64,000 nt of DNA, taken from NCBI GenBank assembly GCA_013138865.1, contig WTBY01000024.1, positions 62,001-126,000 of the forward strand, in the 5' to 3' direction. Made by a program: the position numbers and the translations under genes. Of this stretch, positions 1 to 8,533 are shown piece by piece (the first letter of the stretch is position 1; each line of letters begins with the position of its first letter). This stretch comes from Helicobacteraceae bacterium (GTDB taxonomy: Bacteria; Campylobacterota; Campylobacteria; Campylobacterales; Sulfurimonadaceae). Under the pieces are notes generated by a model. It was not told the origin of the DNA and searched no databases. It saw nothing but the letters and a program-made list of their open reading frames with translations.

Positions 1-448
1 GTCCTAATGTAGCTGAAGAACTTTTTGCAAATCTATTTTCTAAAGTTAATAACTCATATTCAGTTATTTTAGTGTGCTTGGTTACACTTTTTGCTTTTGT
101 TATTTTAATTTTTTCTACTGGCTGAACTTTTTTAACTGGTACAGTTTTTTCTTGTTCTGAGCTTTTAATTTTTTCCATAAAGCTCATTGATGGTTGAAGA
201 ACTAATGGTGCATATTCTTCTCTTTTCTCTTTTATAACTACGTTTTCAACAAAACTTACAGGAACAATGGGTTCATCTTTTTTTATAATATTGTCTTTTT
301 TGACAGCCAACTCTTTTTTTACATCAGACTTAAATAATAACGTTACAATTAATGCTATCGTAACTAAAACAGTCAATAAAGCTATAGGTATATATTTTTT
401 AGCTTTGTATATAAACCATCTCTTCTCTAATTGCTCTAAATTATGCAT
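1..448 (-). CDS. CtsX/MshN-like bitopic membrane protein, N-terminal part only
   Basis: This gene is cut by the left edge of the window. About 149 residues are visible, starting MHNLEQLEKRW. A short basic cytoplasmic tail is followed by one strong membrane helix at about residues 19-39. A Lys/Glu/Pro-rich stretch follows, typical of a periplasmic linker. The ATG overlaps the end of the upstream ATPase gene by 8 bp, which implies translational coupling. Its place just after a secretin and an ATPase matches CtsX in the Campylobacter ctsR-D-P-X order, or MshN in MSHA pilus clusters. The functional domain would lie in the missing C-terminal part, so the name rests on position and topology alone. 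Confidence 0.6.
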   Translation of the reverse strand, partial: MHNLEQLEKRWFIYKAKKYIPIALLTVLVTIALIVTLLFKSDVKKELAVKKDNIIKKDEPIVPVSFVENVVIKEKREEYAPLVLQPSMSFMEKIKSSEQEKTVPVKKVQPVEKIKITKAKSVTKHTKITEYELLTLENRFAKSSSATLG

Positions 449-1238
449 TTATAAACCCTACATCAATAGCAGCCATCTCTATATACTTATGCTTTATTGT
501 TAATGAATTAACACTGCTTGGTTTGTGTTCTTCATAATACTCATATATTCCAAAAAGTGAATATAGAAGTTTATTTGTATCACGTAAGTTTCCATCTGTA
601 AACTTATAAATTAATTTTATAGCTTTAAGATCAAACATATTTGAGACTTGAAACATATCAGCATTTAAAAGTTTTTTTTGAATGTAAACTTTCAGATCCT
701 CTTTTGTACTATTTTTTAAAACTATACTTTTCCAGATCCTTGTTTGAAAATGCTCTTTTGCTACAAGATCCTCTTTTTCAGTTTTATGCAGAGCTATTAT
801 AAATTTAATTTTTCGAGTGTCTGAGAGTAGTCTAATTTTTTCCATAATAGTTTGAGAATATAGTTGAGCCTCGTCTAAAATAATAATAGGCACTTGTTTA
901 AATGTTGAATTTTGAAGAAGTATTGTTAGTTCAGAGAAATTAGTTATATTATTTGATTTATCATAAAAAATATCTTTTGCTATAGTGGAGAAAAAAATAT
1001 CTTCGTCAAGCATAGGTATTGGGTAAAAAAGAGAACCTTTTTGCTCTTCTAGGTCATTGTAAAGCCTATTAAGTAACATGCTTTTACCAGTACCTGGTTC
1101 ACCATATACTAAAACCATTTTTAACGGTTTTTGAACTGAAAGTTTAAGGTCTTCATATAGCTCAATACTTTTATCTAGCTTGATAAATAGTGTATCATCC
1201 ATTGTGTCGATAAAGGCATCTCTTGCTCTATTAAACAT
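441..1238 (-). CDS. ctsP: ExeA/MshM-type AAA ATPase, CtsP-like
   Basis: A cytoplasmic P-loop ATPase of 265 residues. The Walker A motif GEPGTGKS is at 46-53 and the Walker B motif ILDEAQ at about 120-125, which is the AAA_22/ExeA pattern. Members of this family sit next to secretins and pilus assembly proteins. In Campylobacter the equivalent gene, ctsP, encodes a nucleotide-binding protein needed for natural transformation. The gene starts 3 bp after the secretin gene and overlaps the next gene by 8 bp, so it lies within one operon. There is no membrane segment, so anchoring is probably through the CtsX-like neighbour. The ATPase call is secure; the role in DNA uptake is inferred from context. 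Confidence 0.8.
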   Translation of the reverse strand: MFNRARDAFIDTMDDTLFIKLDKSIELYEDLKLSVQKPLKMVLVYGEPGTGKSMLLNRLYNDLEEQKGSLFYPIPMLDEDIFFSTIAKDIFYDKSNNITNFSELTILLQNSTFKQVPIIILDEAQLYSQTIMEKIRLLSDTRKIKFIIALHKTEKEDLVAKEHFQTRIWKSIVLKNSTKEDLKVYIQKKLLNADMFQVSNMFDLKAIKLIYKFTDGNLRDTNKLLYSLFGIYEYYEEHKPSSVNSLTIKHKYIEMAAIDVGFINA

Positions 1239-1241
1239 TAG

Positions 1242-2771
1242 TTATCTTAGTTTAATCTCATCTAGTTTTTCACTCATATTACCTGTAGCATTTAGATCAT
1301 TTTCGCTTAACCTTGTGTAACCTAGCTCGCTTAAAGAGATAAATGGTTGGTCTTTTTTAATAATATGTGGTTCTATAATAATAATTAACTCTTCAAGTTG
1401 CACAACTTTTTTTTCACTTGAAAATGCATAACCTAAAATAGGAATATCACCTAAAATTGGCACCTTATTCTCTATTATTGAGTTCTTTCTACTTATAAGA
1501 CCACCTAAAACTATTTTATTTCCATCTTTTGTGATCACAACTGAACTTAACTGTTTTCTTGTCAAGTCAGGTGGCATATTCCTAGTAGTAGAAGATGTAA
1601 TAACATCTAATGTTTCTGATACTGATGGATTTATTTTAAGCGTAATTTCACCATCATTAGAAATTTCAGGTGTTATATGAAGGAGAATACCTGCAAATAC
1701 AGAGTTTACGATCTCATCTTTAAAAGTATCACTACCACCTGAACTTGATGTTGATACAGTATTTGTAATTTTATAAAAATACTCATTACCAACTGTAATA
1801 AGTGCTGGTTGGTTATTCAGTGTTAAAATTTTAGGATTTGAAATAGCTTTTACATCACCCTCTGTTTTTAAGAATTTAATAACTTCATTTAACGATGCAC
1901 CACCAGCAAGCTGAAAAACACTTGCTGTTCCAGCGACTGCAGTACCTAAAAGTGGTACAGGTGTAGTCCATTCAGCACCTTTAGGGTTATTTACTGAACC
2001 GTAATCAACTTTCATATTTTGTAACTTCCAAAGTTGAGACCAGTCCACTCCAGTACTTTGAGAGTCATTAAGTGTTACACTTAACATATGAACATCTATT
2101 AAAACTTGGTATTGAACTTTAGTTTGTAGCTCATGTAAATAAGAGTCAAGCCTCTTTAATTGCGCTGAAGTCGCAGAGACTGTTATAAGTCCTGCATTTT
2201 TATTTATAATTGGCTCTTCTGCTTTGTACTCATCTTCAGGACGATTTAAAACACTCTGTAACTCTTTATCTAAATCAGCCCAAAAAATAACTTCGTCAGT
2301 ACTCTCAATCTTAACACCAGACTCAGCATTACCACCAGAAGTTGATCCACCTCCAGTGTCACTAGATGCTCCTGCTTGTGTACTACTAAGAGTTACATCT
2401 GTATTTGTAACACCTTTTCTTTGTGAAAGAATATAATCAATATTATATGTTTTTGTTTGTAAATAAGATATACGTAAAAGGTTGTTCTCTAGTGTGTAGT
2501 ACAAGTTATACTCTTTTAAAATAATATCTAATACTTCTGTAAGTGTTAAATTTTTAATATGTATATTTTGAAGTTTCTGTTTTAACTTTTTTTGTGTTTC
2601 ACCTGACTTTACAATAAGGCTAAACTCACATGAGTTACTAAGCTGATCAACAAACTCTTCGATCGTAGTACCATTCGTTGAGCTTATGTTAAATAGTTGA
2701 TAGTTACAATCAGCCTTTAAAAATGTTACTAACAGTAGTGTTGAGAGTAGGTAAGTTCTTATTAAATTCAT
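1242..2771 (-). CDS. ctsD: Secretin of type II secretion/type IV pilus family (MshL/CtsD-like)
   Basis: An outer-membrane secretin subunit of 509 residues. It has an N-terminal signal sequence (about 1-20) and an STN/N0-like domain at about 40-110. A Gly/Ser-rich linker near 128-150 is followed by a ring-building region. The C-terminal secretin core carries the signature VPILGDIPILGY at 437-448. Secretins form the gated channel through which pili, proteins or DNA cross the outer membrane. The gene lies between a CtsR-like gene and an ATPase gene, as in the Campylobacter transformation cluster. Length is normal for MshL-type secretins. The symbol is chosen from gene order; a general type II secretion role cannot be excluded. 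Confidence 0.85.
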   Translation of the reverse strand: MNLIRTYLLSTLLLVTFLKADCNYQLFNISSTNGTTIEEFVDQLSNSCEFSLIVKSGETQKKLKQKLQNIHIKNLTLTEVLDIILKEYNLYYTLENNLLRISYLQTKTYNIDYILSQRKGVTNTDVTLSSTQAGASSDTGGGSTSGGNAESGVKIESTDEVIFWADLDKELQSVLNRPEDEYKAEEPIINKNAGLITVSATSAQLKRLDSYLHELQTKVQYQVLIDVHMLSVTLNDSQSTGVDWSQLWKLQNMKVDYGSVNNPKGAEWTTPVPLLGTAVAGTASVFQLAGGASLNEVIKFLKTEGDVKAISNPKILTLNNQPALITVGNEYFYKITNTVSTSSSGGSDTFKDEIVNSVFAGILLHITPEISNDGEITLKINPSVSETLDVITSSTTRNMPPDLTRKQLSSVVITKDGNKIVLGGLISRKNSIIENKVPILGDIPILGYAFSSEKKVVQLEELIIIIEPHIIKKDQPFISLSELGYTRLSENDLNATGNMSEKLDEIKLR

Positions 2772-2779
2772 ATTTTCCC

Positions 2780-3220
2780 CTATTTCATTTTTATTTTTTT
2801 ATTTTTTGTATATAAAAAAAGTATTTTTGTTTTTCTATTTTTTGCTTTTAAGACTATACGATCAGGTTGTATTTTAACTATAGTATACCCATATACACGA
2901 GAATTCAACTTATACCACTTGTTAGTTATTAATGCATTTTGATTTAAAATTGCCATTAATTTAATTTTAGGTTTTTTAGGTTTAGCTTTTCTCGTCACAC
3001 CTTTTTTTGTTACTTTAGTACCTCTGCCTTTTACAACTTTACCATCTTTAGTTTTCTCTTTTAAAAATATAAATGGATCTTTTAATTTAGTTATTGATTT
3101 CACATCAACACCAACACGTTTAGGCTTAATAGCTATGATCTGCTCATCTATAATTTTAAGATCTATTTTAGCACTAAAAGATATGCTAAAAGCTAGTCCT
3201 ATTAATATAATGTACTTCAT
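2780..3220 (-). CDS. CtsR/MshK-like small exported protein
   Basis: A basic protein of 146 residues with a clear signal peptide (MKYIILIGLAFSISFSA) and a Lys-rich mature part. I chose the Met at 3220 rather than the one 18 bp upstream. It begins directly with the signal peptide, overlaps the preceding stop (TAATG) and has a purine-rich site GGGGGA upstream. The C-terminal part resembles the small pilus-system proteins that sit just before the secretin gene (CtsR, MshK, PilP). These are thought to link inner-membrane PilN/PilO-type proteins to the secretin. The assignment comes from position, size and export signal, not from a diagnostic motif. Confidence 0.6.
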   Translation of the reverse strand: MKYIILIGLAFSISFSAKIDLKIIDEQIIAIKPKRVGVDVKSITKLKDPFIFLKEKTKDGKVVKGRGTKVTKKGVTRKAKPKKPKIKLMAILNQNALITNKWYKLNSRVYGYTIVKIQPDRIVLKAKNRKTKILFLYTKNKKIKMK

Positions 3221-3855
3221 TAGTATGTGATCCCCCATACAGAAATTTGCATCTGTGTCTCAACTTTACGATCTATTGTAGTGATGTTAATGTTATTAAT
3301 ATCAACAACTAAAAAACTCTGCTCAAGAGAGTTAATAAATCTTAAAAGATTTCTATAATCACTCGTACTCTTAATAGTTATATCTAGCACATGTCCAAAG
3401 TTATTTTTATCATCTGAAAACTCATTACTTAGCTCTTCTAAATGTATTTTATATTTTTTAGCATTTACTATAATAGAGTCAATATATGCACCCCAACTCT
3501 TCTCATCATAAAAAAGAGATGAAATCTTCTCTATTTCATAGTTTATATAAGCATTTGCATTTTTATATTCAATAAAATCATTTTGTATAGTTTTAGTTGT
3601 ATTCTCTATTAAAGTAATTCTCTCTTTAGGGTTAAACTTTAAGAACTTCTCATCAGTTGCTATATTTCTCTCTAATACCTGTACGTCACGCAAAGATTTA
3701 TTATAAGCTTTTTCACTACTCTCAAAAAGAAAAGTATATGATAGAAACCCTAGTACTGCAGCAACCATAACAAGTATAGCGTATACCTCTTTTGGCTCTT
3801 TATCTACTAAGACTTTGTCTATAGCCTGTAGATAGTCTTCTATTGCCATACTCAT
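3220..3855 (-). CDS. PilO/MshJ-like inner-membrane pilus alignment protein
   Basis: A bitopic protein of 211 residues. It has a short cytoplasmic tail, one membrane helix at about 24-44, a charged heptad-like coiled region at about 50-110 and a small C-terminal alpha/beta domain. This is the layout of PilO/GspM/MshJ proteins, which pair with PilN/GspL on the periplasmic side of the inner membrane. The start codon overlaps the stop of the GspL-like gene by 4 bp (ATGA type) and its own stop overlaps the next start by 1 bp. The family has almost no invariant residues, so topology and neighbours carry the call. Confidence 0.65.
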   Translation of the reverse strand: MSMAIEDYLQAIDKVLVDKEPKEVYAILVMVAAVLGFLSYTFLFESSEKAYNKSLRDVQVLERNIATDEKFLKFNPKERITLIENTTKTIQNDFIEYKNANAYINYEIEKISSLFYDEKSWGAYIDSIIVNAKKYKIHLEELSNEFSDDKNNFGHVLDITIKSTSDYRNLLRFINSLEQSFLVVDINNINITTIDRKVETQMQISVWGITY

Positions 3856-5396
3856 TTTATAACTACTTTCAGATCACTTATGTATCTTTTAGACTCTTCA
3901 TTATAGAGAATTTTCTCAATTGTAAATCTATAGAGTTCTCGCTTTTTATCTGTTAAATATTTTAATAGCTTAGCAATACTTTTATCACTTTTAGAGTTAA
4001 GTGTTAACATAAAAGTTCTATCTTTATCTTTTTCATCATATTTAATATCAGTTATTTGAACTTTAAATTTATTAAGGTCAGTAGTAAAAGTACATAAAAT
4101 TTTAGACTTCATAGCATAATTCACTTTTACATCATGTATTTTTATTAAAGTATCTTTTGACTCATTAAACTCATCTTCTTGAATTTTTAGTTTCTCTTTC
4201 TCTTTTTTTTGCTCAGATAACTTTAGTTTTATAGTATTCTCACGAACTGTTTTTTCATTATGAAGTACTTTATACTCCTCTTGTAAAACTGAAGCTTTAA
4301 AGTCCTCTATGTAAGAACTTGAATAATAGAATAGAGGGTATATAAGTGAAGCTACAATTGATACAACTGAAACTATTATCAACATACCACTTTTACGTTT
4401 TATAAATTTTGGAGGTCGCTCATAAATAGTAAAGTTACAAAATTCATCGTAACGGTTTTCACTATCAACTCTTAAAAATAGGTGAAGAAGAGATTGAATT
4501 TGATTAGTATAATCCTTATTTTCAAAACCGTAATCAAACTCAAAGTTAAAGGTACTATGTCCTAAGTAATTAGTCGTATATTGAGCTAAAGAGTCAATAT
4601 TACCAAGTTCACAACCTATATATATTTTGTCAATTCTATCTATATTTAGTGCTCTTTTTGCATAAGTTAAAACATCATTCGCATGTATAAGTAGATCATT
4701 AAAGAGGTTAATAAACTGTTCTTCATAGATGTTGTCTTCACTACTTAGTGCTTTCTTTAATAGAAGTTCGTTAAATGTTTTACGCTCTATAGACTCCCCA
4801 ATAGCTTCACAAAAATTTTCATATAACTCATCTAAAGAAAATTTAAGTGATTTAGAGTAGACATACTCATTTTCATTATATATAGTTAAAAAAGCATCAC
4901 CATTTTGTAAGTAAATAAAAGTGTGAATACCTGTTTCGTCTATAATTTTTTCGTCATAGAGTGATCGTAATAGAAGAGGTGAAGGTATTATAATATCTAT
5001 ATATTTTATAGCAGTTACAACATCTTTAAACGTCTCTTCTACTACCACAGGATCAGCTACAAAAACATGAAAAAGTTTTGAATTTTCATCTATATAAGTT
5101 TTTGACTCTATATAACTTATATTATACTCAACAGCCATGTCAAGTGCTAACTCTTCATAAACACGATTTTCTATAACATCAACAATATCTTCATCAGCTA
5201 TATTTTTATTAATTTCAAGTTGTGTTGTTATAAAGTTTTTTGTATTTAAGTAAGATATTGCATATTGATCTGCTGAGTAAGCAGGTGAGTCATTTTTTTT
5301 TAAAAAAGAGTTACTTTCATTACAGTAACTTTTTTCATAAGGATCAATAGAGATTACGTTTGAGAAGTTACTCTCTGTCGAATCTTCTTTTTTCAT
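3852..5396 (-). CDS. GspL-like protein (PilM-like cytoplasmic domain joined to PilN-like membrane domain)
   Basis: The protein has 514 residues. About 330 cytoplasmic residues are consistent with the actin-like PilM/GspL fold. They are followed by a single membrane helix at about 336-358, a long Lys/Glu-rich coiled coil at about 365-420 and a small PilN/GspL-type periplasmic domain. In type IV pilus systems PilM and PilN are usually separate genes; here they are one chain, as in GspL. The start is supported by an AAGGAAA ribosome site 8 bp upstream. The gene overlaps the end of the peptidase gene by 29 bp. The actin-like domain is inferred from architecture; I see no phosphate-binding motif I could quote with confidence. 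Confidence 0.6.
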   Translation of the reverse strand: MKKEDSTESNFSNVISIDPYEKSYCNESNSFLKKNDSPAYSADQYAISYLNTKNFITTQLEINKNIADEDIVDVIENRVYEELALDMAVEYNISYIESKTYIDENSKLFHVFVADPVVVEETFKDVVTAIKYIDIIIPSPLLLRSLYDEKIIDETGIHTFIYLQNGDAFLTIYNENEYVYSKSLKFSLDELYENFCEAIGESIERKTFNELLLKKALSSEDNIYEEQFINLFNDLLIHANDVLTYAKRALNIDRIDKIYIGCELGNIDSLAQYTTNYLGHSTFNFEFDYGFENKDYTNQIQSLLHLFLRVDSENRYDEFCNFTIYERPPKFIKRKSGMLIIVSVVSIVASLIYPLFYYSSSYIEDFKASVLQEEYKVLHNEKTVRENTIKLKLSEQKKEKEKLKIQEDEFNESKDTLIKIHDVKVNYAMKSKILCTFTTDLNKFKVQITDIKYDEKDKDRTFMLTLNSKSDKSIAKLLKYLTDKKRELYRFTIEKILYNEESKRYISDLKVVIK

Positions 5397-6687
5397 AAGC
5401 TTTTCCTTTAAAATCTATAATAATCATACCACAAAAAGAGTTACCTTTATAGAACTCAACACGATATTTACTCTTTTTTACATCTATAGAAAAATTTTCT
5501 TGCATTTGAGATCTAGTAATTTTAATATTACTCTCATTTTTTTGTTTCTTGGTGCTAAAACCAATTACATTAACTCTTAAACTCTTATGAGCTTTTATAT
5601 TAAAGCTATTACCTACAACTACAACAGATGGTATAGGAGATGATAATAACTCTGAATCTACTTCAATATCGACCAATTTATCAAGTTTCTTCATTTTAAA
5701 GTATTGAGGTTTCAGTGTACTTACTCTCTTGTTACCCACATATATAACATATGATGAACCTATTTTTTTAACACTACCTAGTGTATTTGTAAATTCAAAA
5801 CTATTCATAGCTCGTTTTAGAGGTACATATTTTAGATATTTTCTTAGATCATTTAGTGATAAAAATATATTCCCATTTATTAACACGGATCCTTTATCAT
5901 TTAATAAGTTAGCTATATTTTTTTCATTAAGTACAAAATCACGACTATACTTAATACCCATAATATCCATATAAGCCTCTATAGCACTTAGTTGATAATA
6001 TACTTTTTGTGATAAAGAAGATAAGTTTTTACTAGTTTCGATCGCAAATGCTGGTTTGTTATGTGTCACAGCGAAATAAGTTAAAGAGAGTTGCATAGCT
6101 TCATCATCGAACTTAGTTTGAGTATTTTTTACACTAAATTTATGGTGATCTTTTATAAGAGTTGAGTTTAGGTGTTTACTTACTTTTTTAGCAACTTCAT
6201 CAAGGTTACCAAAACGTAATGACTTATCTAATGAACACTGGTCTATAACACAAGTTTGTCCCCAAGCATTAGGGTTAAAAATAGTTCCTTTATGCTCTTT
6301 TCTGTAAAAACCATGCCCATCATGTAAATTTAATACCAAAGAGACTCTTTTATTTAAAATAAGCTCTTTTATCTCTTTTATAGTCTGAGCATCTCTATCT
6401 TTACTCTTTAGAGTTGCAAACTTTCTATTCATGTCACCATTTAGTCCACGTGAGTTTACTTGTATGCTTTTTCTATTAAGGTCTGGAACTACCCAAAGAC
6501 TACCTCTACTTATATCATAGTGTTGTGCTAGTATTGCTGGTGCGAAATAACCGCCTGGTTCATTTCCATGTATTCCCCCAATAACTAAAAGAGTAGGTTC
6601 ACTATCAAGTGAGTCTTTTTTAACTAATGTAAAATTTGTAGCATTAAGCACTATAGAAAAATATAAAAACAGTAAAAATTTCAACAT
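5368..6687 (-). CDS. pgp1: M14-type metallo-carboxypeptidase of the Pgp1/Csd4 cell-shape family
   Basis: An exported zinc peptidase of 439 residues with a signal peptide (about 1-16). The metal-binding motif is GGIHGNEPGG, with His40 and Glu43 as likely zinc ligands. A further His-containing segment LNLHDGHG lies at about 119-126, and a likely catalytic Glu in AFAIETSK near 217. Size and motif pattern match C. jejuni Pgp1 and H. pylori Csd4, which trim tripeptide stems in peptidoglycan to dipeptides and are needed for helical shape. The gene overlaps its upstream neighbour, an L,D-transpeptidase-fold gene, by 1 bp. That pairs two shape-determining enzymes and suggests a curved or helical cell. 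Confidence 0.8.
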   Translation of the reverse strand: MLKFLLFLYFSIVLNATNFTLVKKDSLDSEPTLLVIGGIHGNEPGGYFAPAILAQHYDISRGSLWVVPDLNRKSIQVNSRGLNGDMNRKFATLKSKDRDAQTIKEIKELILNKRVSLVLNLHDGHGFYRKEHKGTIFNPNAWGQTCVIDQCSLDKSLRFGNLDEVAKKVSKHLNSTLIKDHHKFSVKNTQTKFDDEAMQLSLTYFAVTHNKPAFAIETSKNLSSLSQKVYYQLSAIEAYMDIMGIKYSRDFVLNEKNIANLLNDKGSVLINGNIFLSLNDLRKYLKYVPLKRAMNSFEFTNTLGSVKKIGSSYVIYVGNKRVSTLKPQYFKMKKLDKLVDIEVDSELLSSPIPSVVVVGNSFNIKAHKSLRVNVIGFSTKKQKNESNIKITRSQMQENFSIDVKKSKYRVEFYKGNSFCGMIIIDFKGKAYEKRRFDRE

Positions 6688-7658
6688 TACTGCTCTGCTA
6701 AAATTCTAAAATTATTATTTTTGTCAAGCTTTGCTATAAGAGTTTTTTCACCATTAAATATGTATGTTTTAGTTATATATGACTCATCAAATGTAATCAT
6801 AAACAACCCTTTTTTCTCACCAGGATAAGGAACAATAGCAATATTTTTAAAGATAATTCTTTTACTCTCTTTTTTTGCAAATACTCTTTTTTTATAAGCT
6901 GAAAAAGGAACTTTTCTTACTCCGTCAAAACGGCTAAATTTCGAATGATAAAAAGACAAGTATGTATCTATATCATTATATAACCAAGCATATCTCCATG
7001 CAAATACTCCGGAAAGAATAGAAGCTAAACTCTCTTTATTAACTTTTATATTTACACTGTCGTCAATTAAAAGAAGTGAAGTTTTAATATCAATATTTCT
7101 GTCCATACACTCTATATTGTCGTTGCCGATCGCTATACAGCCTTTAGTATACTCATCTCTTTCTTGGTTAAAAGGTAGTCCATGTATCCAAATACCATGA
7201 CCTGTTTTGCCTCTGATTTTATCATATACATTAGGGTAAGAAGTTACAAAAGCTAAAGGACCATAAAAACTATCTACTTTATCAAGACGTTTACGGAGCC
7301 TATAAACACCAACTGGAGTTTTAAGATCACCCTCTTCTATTTTATCACCATCTTTTTGACCTGTAAATGCATCATGCTTTTTTAAAAGCTTAAATTTAGA
7401 ATTTGCATTTTTAGATTTTTTATAAATCTTTAGAGAGCCTTTTTGTTTATCGCACACTAAAAGAGAAGTTAAGTTTTGAAAATAACCAAAAGTAGTATCT
7501 TGACTCTTTAGCTTTTCTTGCCAATATTTTTTATTTGTTAAACCACGATCTAGACTTTTCTCAATAGGATCAATTCCCTTATTTAAATAAAGATCAATAT
7601 AGTCAACTGAAAAAGCAGAAGTAGTTAAGGCAAATAAAAGTGTTAGTTTTTTAATCAT
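6687..7658 (-). CDS. pgp2: YkuD-fold LD-carboxypeptidase, Pgp2/Csd6-like
   Basis: A periplasmic protein of 323 residues with a signal peptide. The YkuD (L,D-transpeptidase) domain lies at about 70-195, with the active-site block GHGIWIHG (His159) and KGCIAIGN (Cys174). A C-terminal NTF2-like domain spans about 210-320. This two-domain build is that of Pgp2 (C. jejuni) and Csd6 (H. pylori). Those proteins remove the terminal D-Ala from tetrapeptide stems and feed the tripeptide to Pgp1/Csd4. Overlaps of 1 bp on both sides (with era and pgp1) mean it is co-translated within the long operon. The catalytic Cys and His are intact. Confidence 0.85.
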   Translation of the reverse strand: MIKKLTLLFALTTSAFSVDYIDLYLNKGIDPIEKSLDRGLTNKKYWQEKLKSQDTTFGYFQNLTSLLVCDKQKGSLKIYKKSKNANSKFKLLKKHDAFTGQKDGDKIEEGDLKTPVGVYRLRKRLDKVDSFYGPLAFVTSYPNVYDKIRGKTGHGIWIHGLPFNQERDEYTKGCIAIGNDNIECMDRNIDIKTSLLLIDDSVNIKVNKESLASILSGVFAWRYAWLYNDIDTYLSFYHSKFSRFDGVRKVPFSAYKKRVFAKKESKRIIFKNIAIVPYPGEKKGLFMITFDESYITKTYIFNGEKTLIAKLDKNNNFRILAEQ

Positions 7659-8533
7659 TAATATACATAGCCTATCTCATTTAAAAATTTCTTATCATTT
7701 GTCCAGCCTTTTTTAACTGAAACAAAAAGCTCTAAATAGACTTGTTTACTTATTAGAGTCTCTATTTTTTCTCTTGCACTTTTACCTATTCTTTTTATAG
7801 CGTCCCCACCTTGACCAATCATAATTCTTTTTTGAGAATCTTTTTCAACTATGATAGTTGCACGAATGCGCTCTAAGTTTTTCTCTTCATCAATTTTGTC
7901 TATTATAACATCTGCGGAGTAAGGGATCTCATCTGAAATGTTATCAAATATACCCTCTCTTATAAAGTCTCTATAGATATCTCTTAACATCTCAGTTGTC
8001 AGATCTTCTGGATCATAAAGGTGTGGTGATTCTGGTAAATGTTTTACTAAAACATCAAGAAGATCTTTTTTCCCAACATTTTTATTTACAGAGAAAGGAA
8101 TTAGTGCTTCAAACTTATCACCATATTGGTTATAAGACATAATTCTTTTCATAAGTCTCTCTTGAGATACTTGATCAATTTTTGTAAGAATTATAAGATG
8201 TTTTTTACCTTTACTCATAGTTAAAAATTTCTCATAATGCGTTAAATCATCAGTCACTGGTGCTAAGTAAATTATTACATCACAATCGCCAATTGCTTTT
8301 AGCGCCTCTTCCATCATAAACTGATTGATAGCTCGCTCTTTTTCATGTAGACCTGGTGTATCAACAAAAATAAGCTGATCATCACCGTGCATAACGATCG
8401 CATTAATTCTTTTTCTAGTTGCATTTGCTTTTTGAGAGACCATAGAGATCTTCTCACCTAAAATATGGTTTAATAGTGTACTTTTACCAGCATTTGGACG
8501 ACCAATTACTGCAACAAAACCTGCTTTATTCAT
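7658..8533 (-). CDS. era: GTPase Era
   Basis: A ribosome-assembly GTPase of 291 residues that binds 16S rRNA through a C-terminal KH domain. The P-loop GRPNAGKST is near residues 11-19, the DTPG switch near 59 and the TKID specificity motif near 117-120. The KH domain, with GQGGDAIKRIG, falls at about 235-255. Length is typical. It shares one base with hslU upstream and one with pgp2 downstream, as in the conserved hslV-hslU-era order of Campylobacterota. All nucleotide-binding motifs are intact. Confidence 0.97.
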   Translation of the reverse strand: MNKAGFVAVIGRPNAGKSTLLNHILGEKISMVSQKANATRKRINAIVMHGDDQLIFVDTPGLHEKERAINQFMMEEALKAIGDCDVIIYLAPVTDDLTHYEKFLTMSKGKKHLIILTKIDQVSQERLMKRIMSYNQYGDKFEALIPFSVNKNVGKKDLLDVLVKHLPESPHLYDPEDLTTEMLRDIYRDFIREGIFDNISDEIPYSADVIIDKIDEEKNLERIRATIIVEKDSQKRIMIGQGGDAIKRIGKSAREKIETLISKQVYLELFVSVKKGWTNDKKFLNEIGYVY

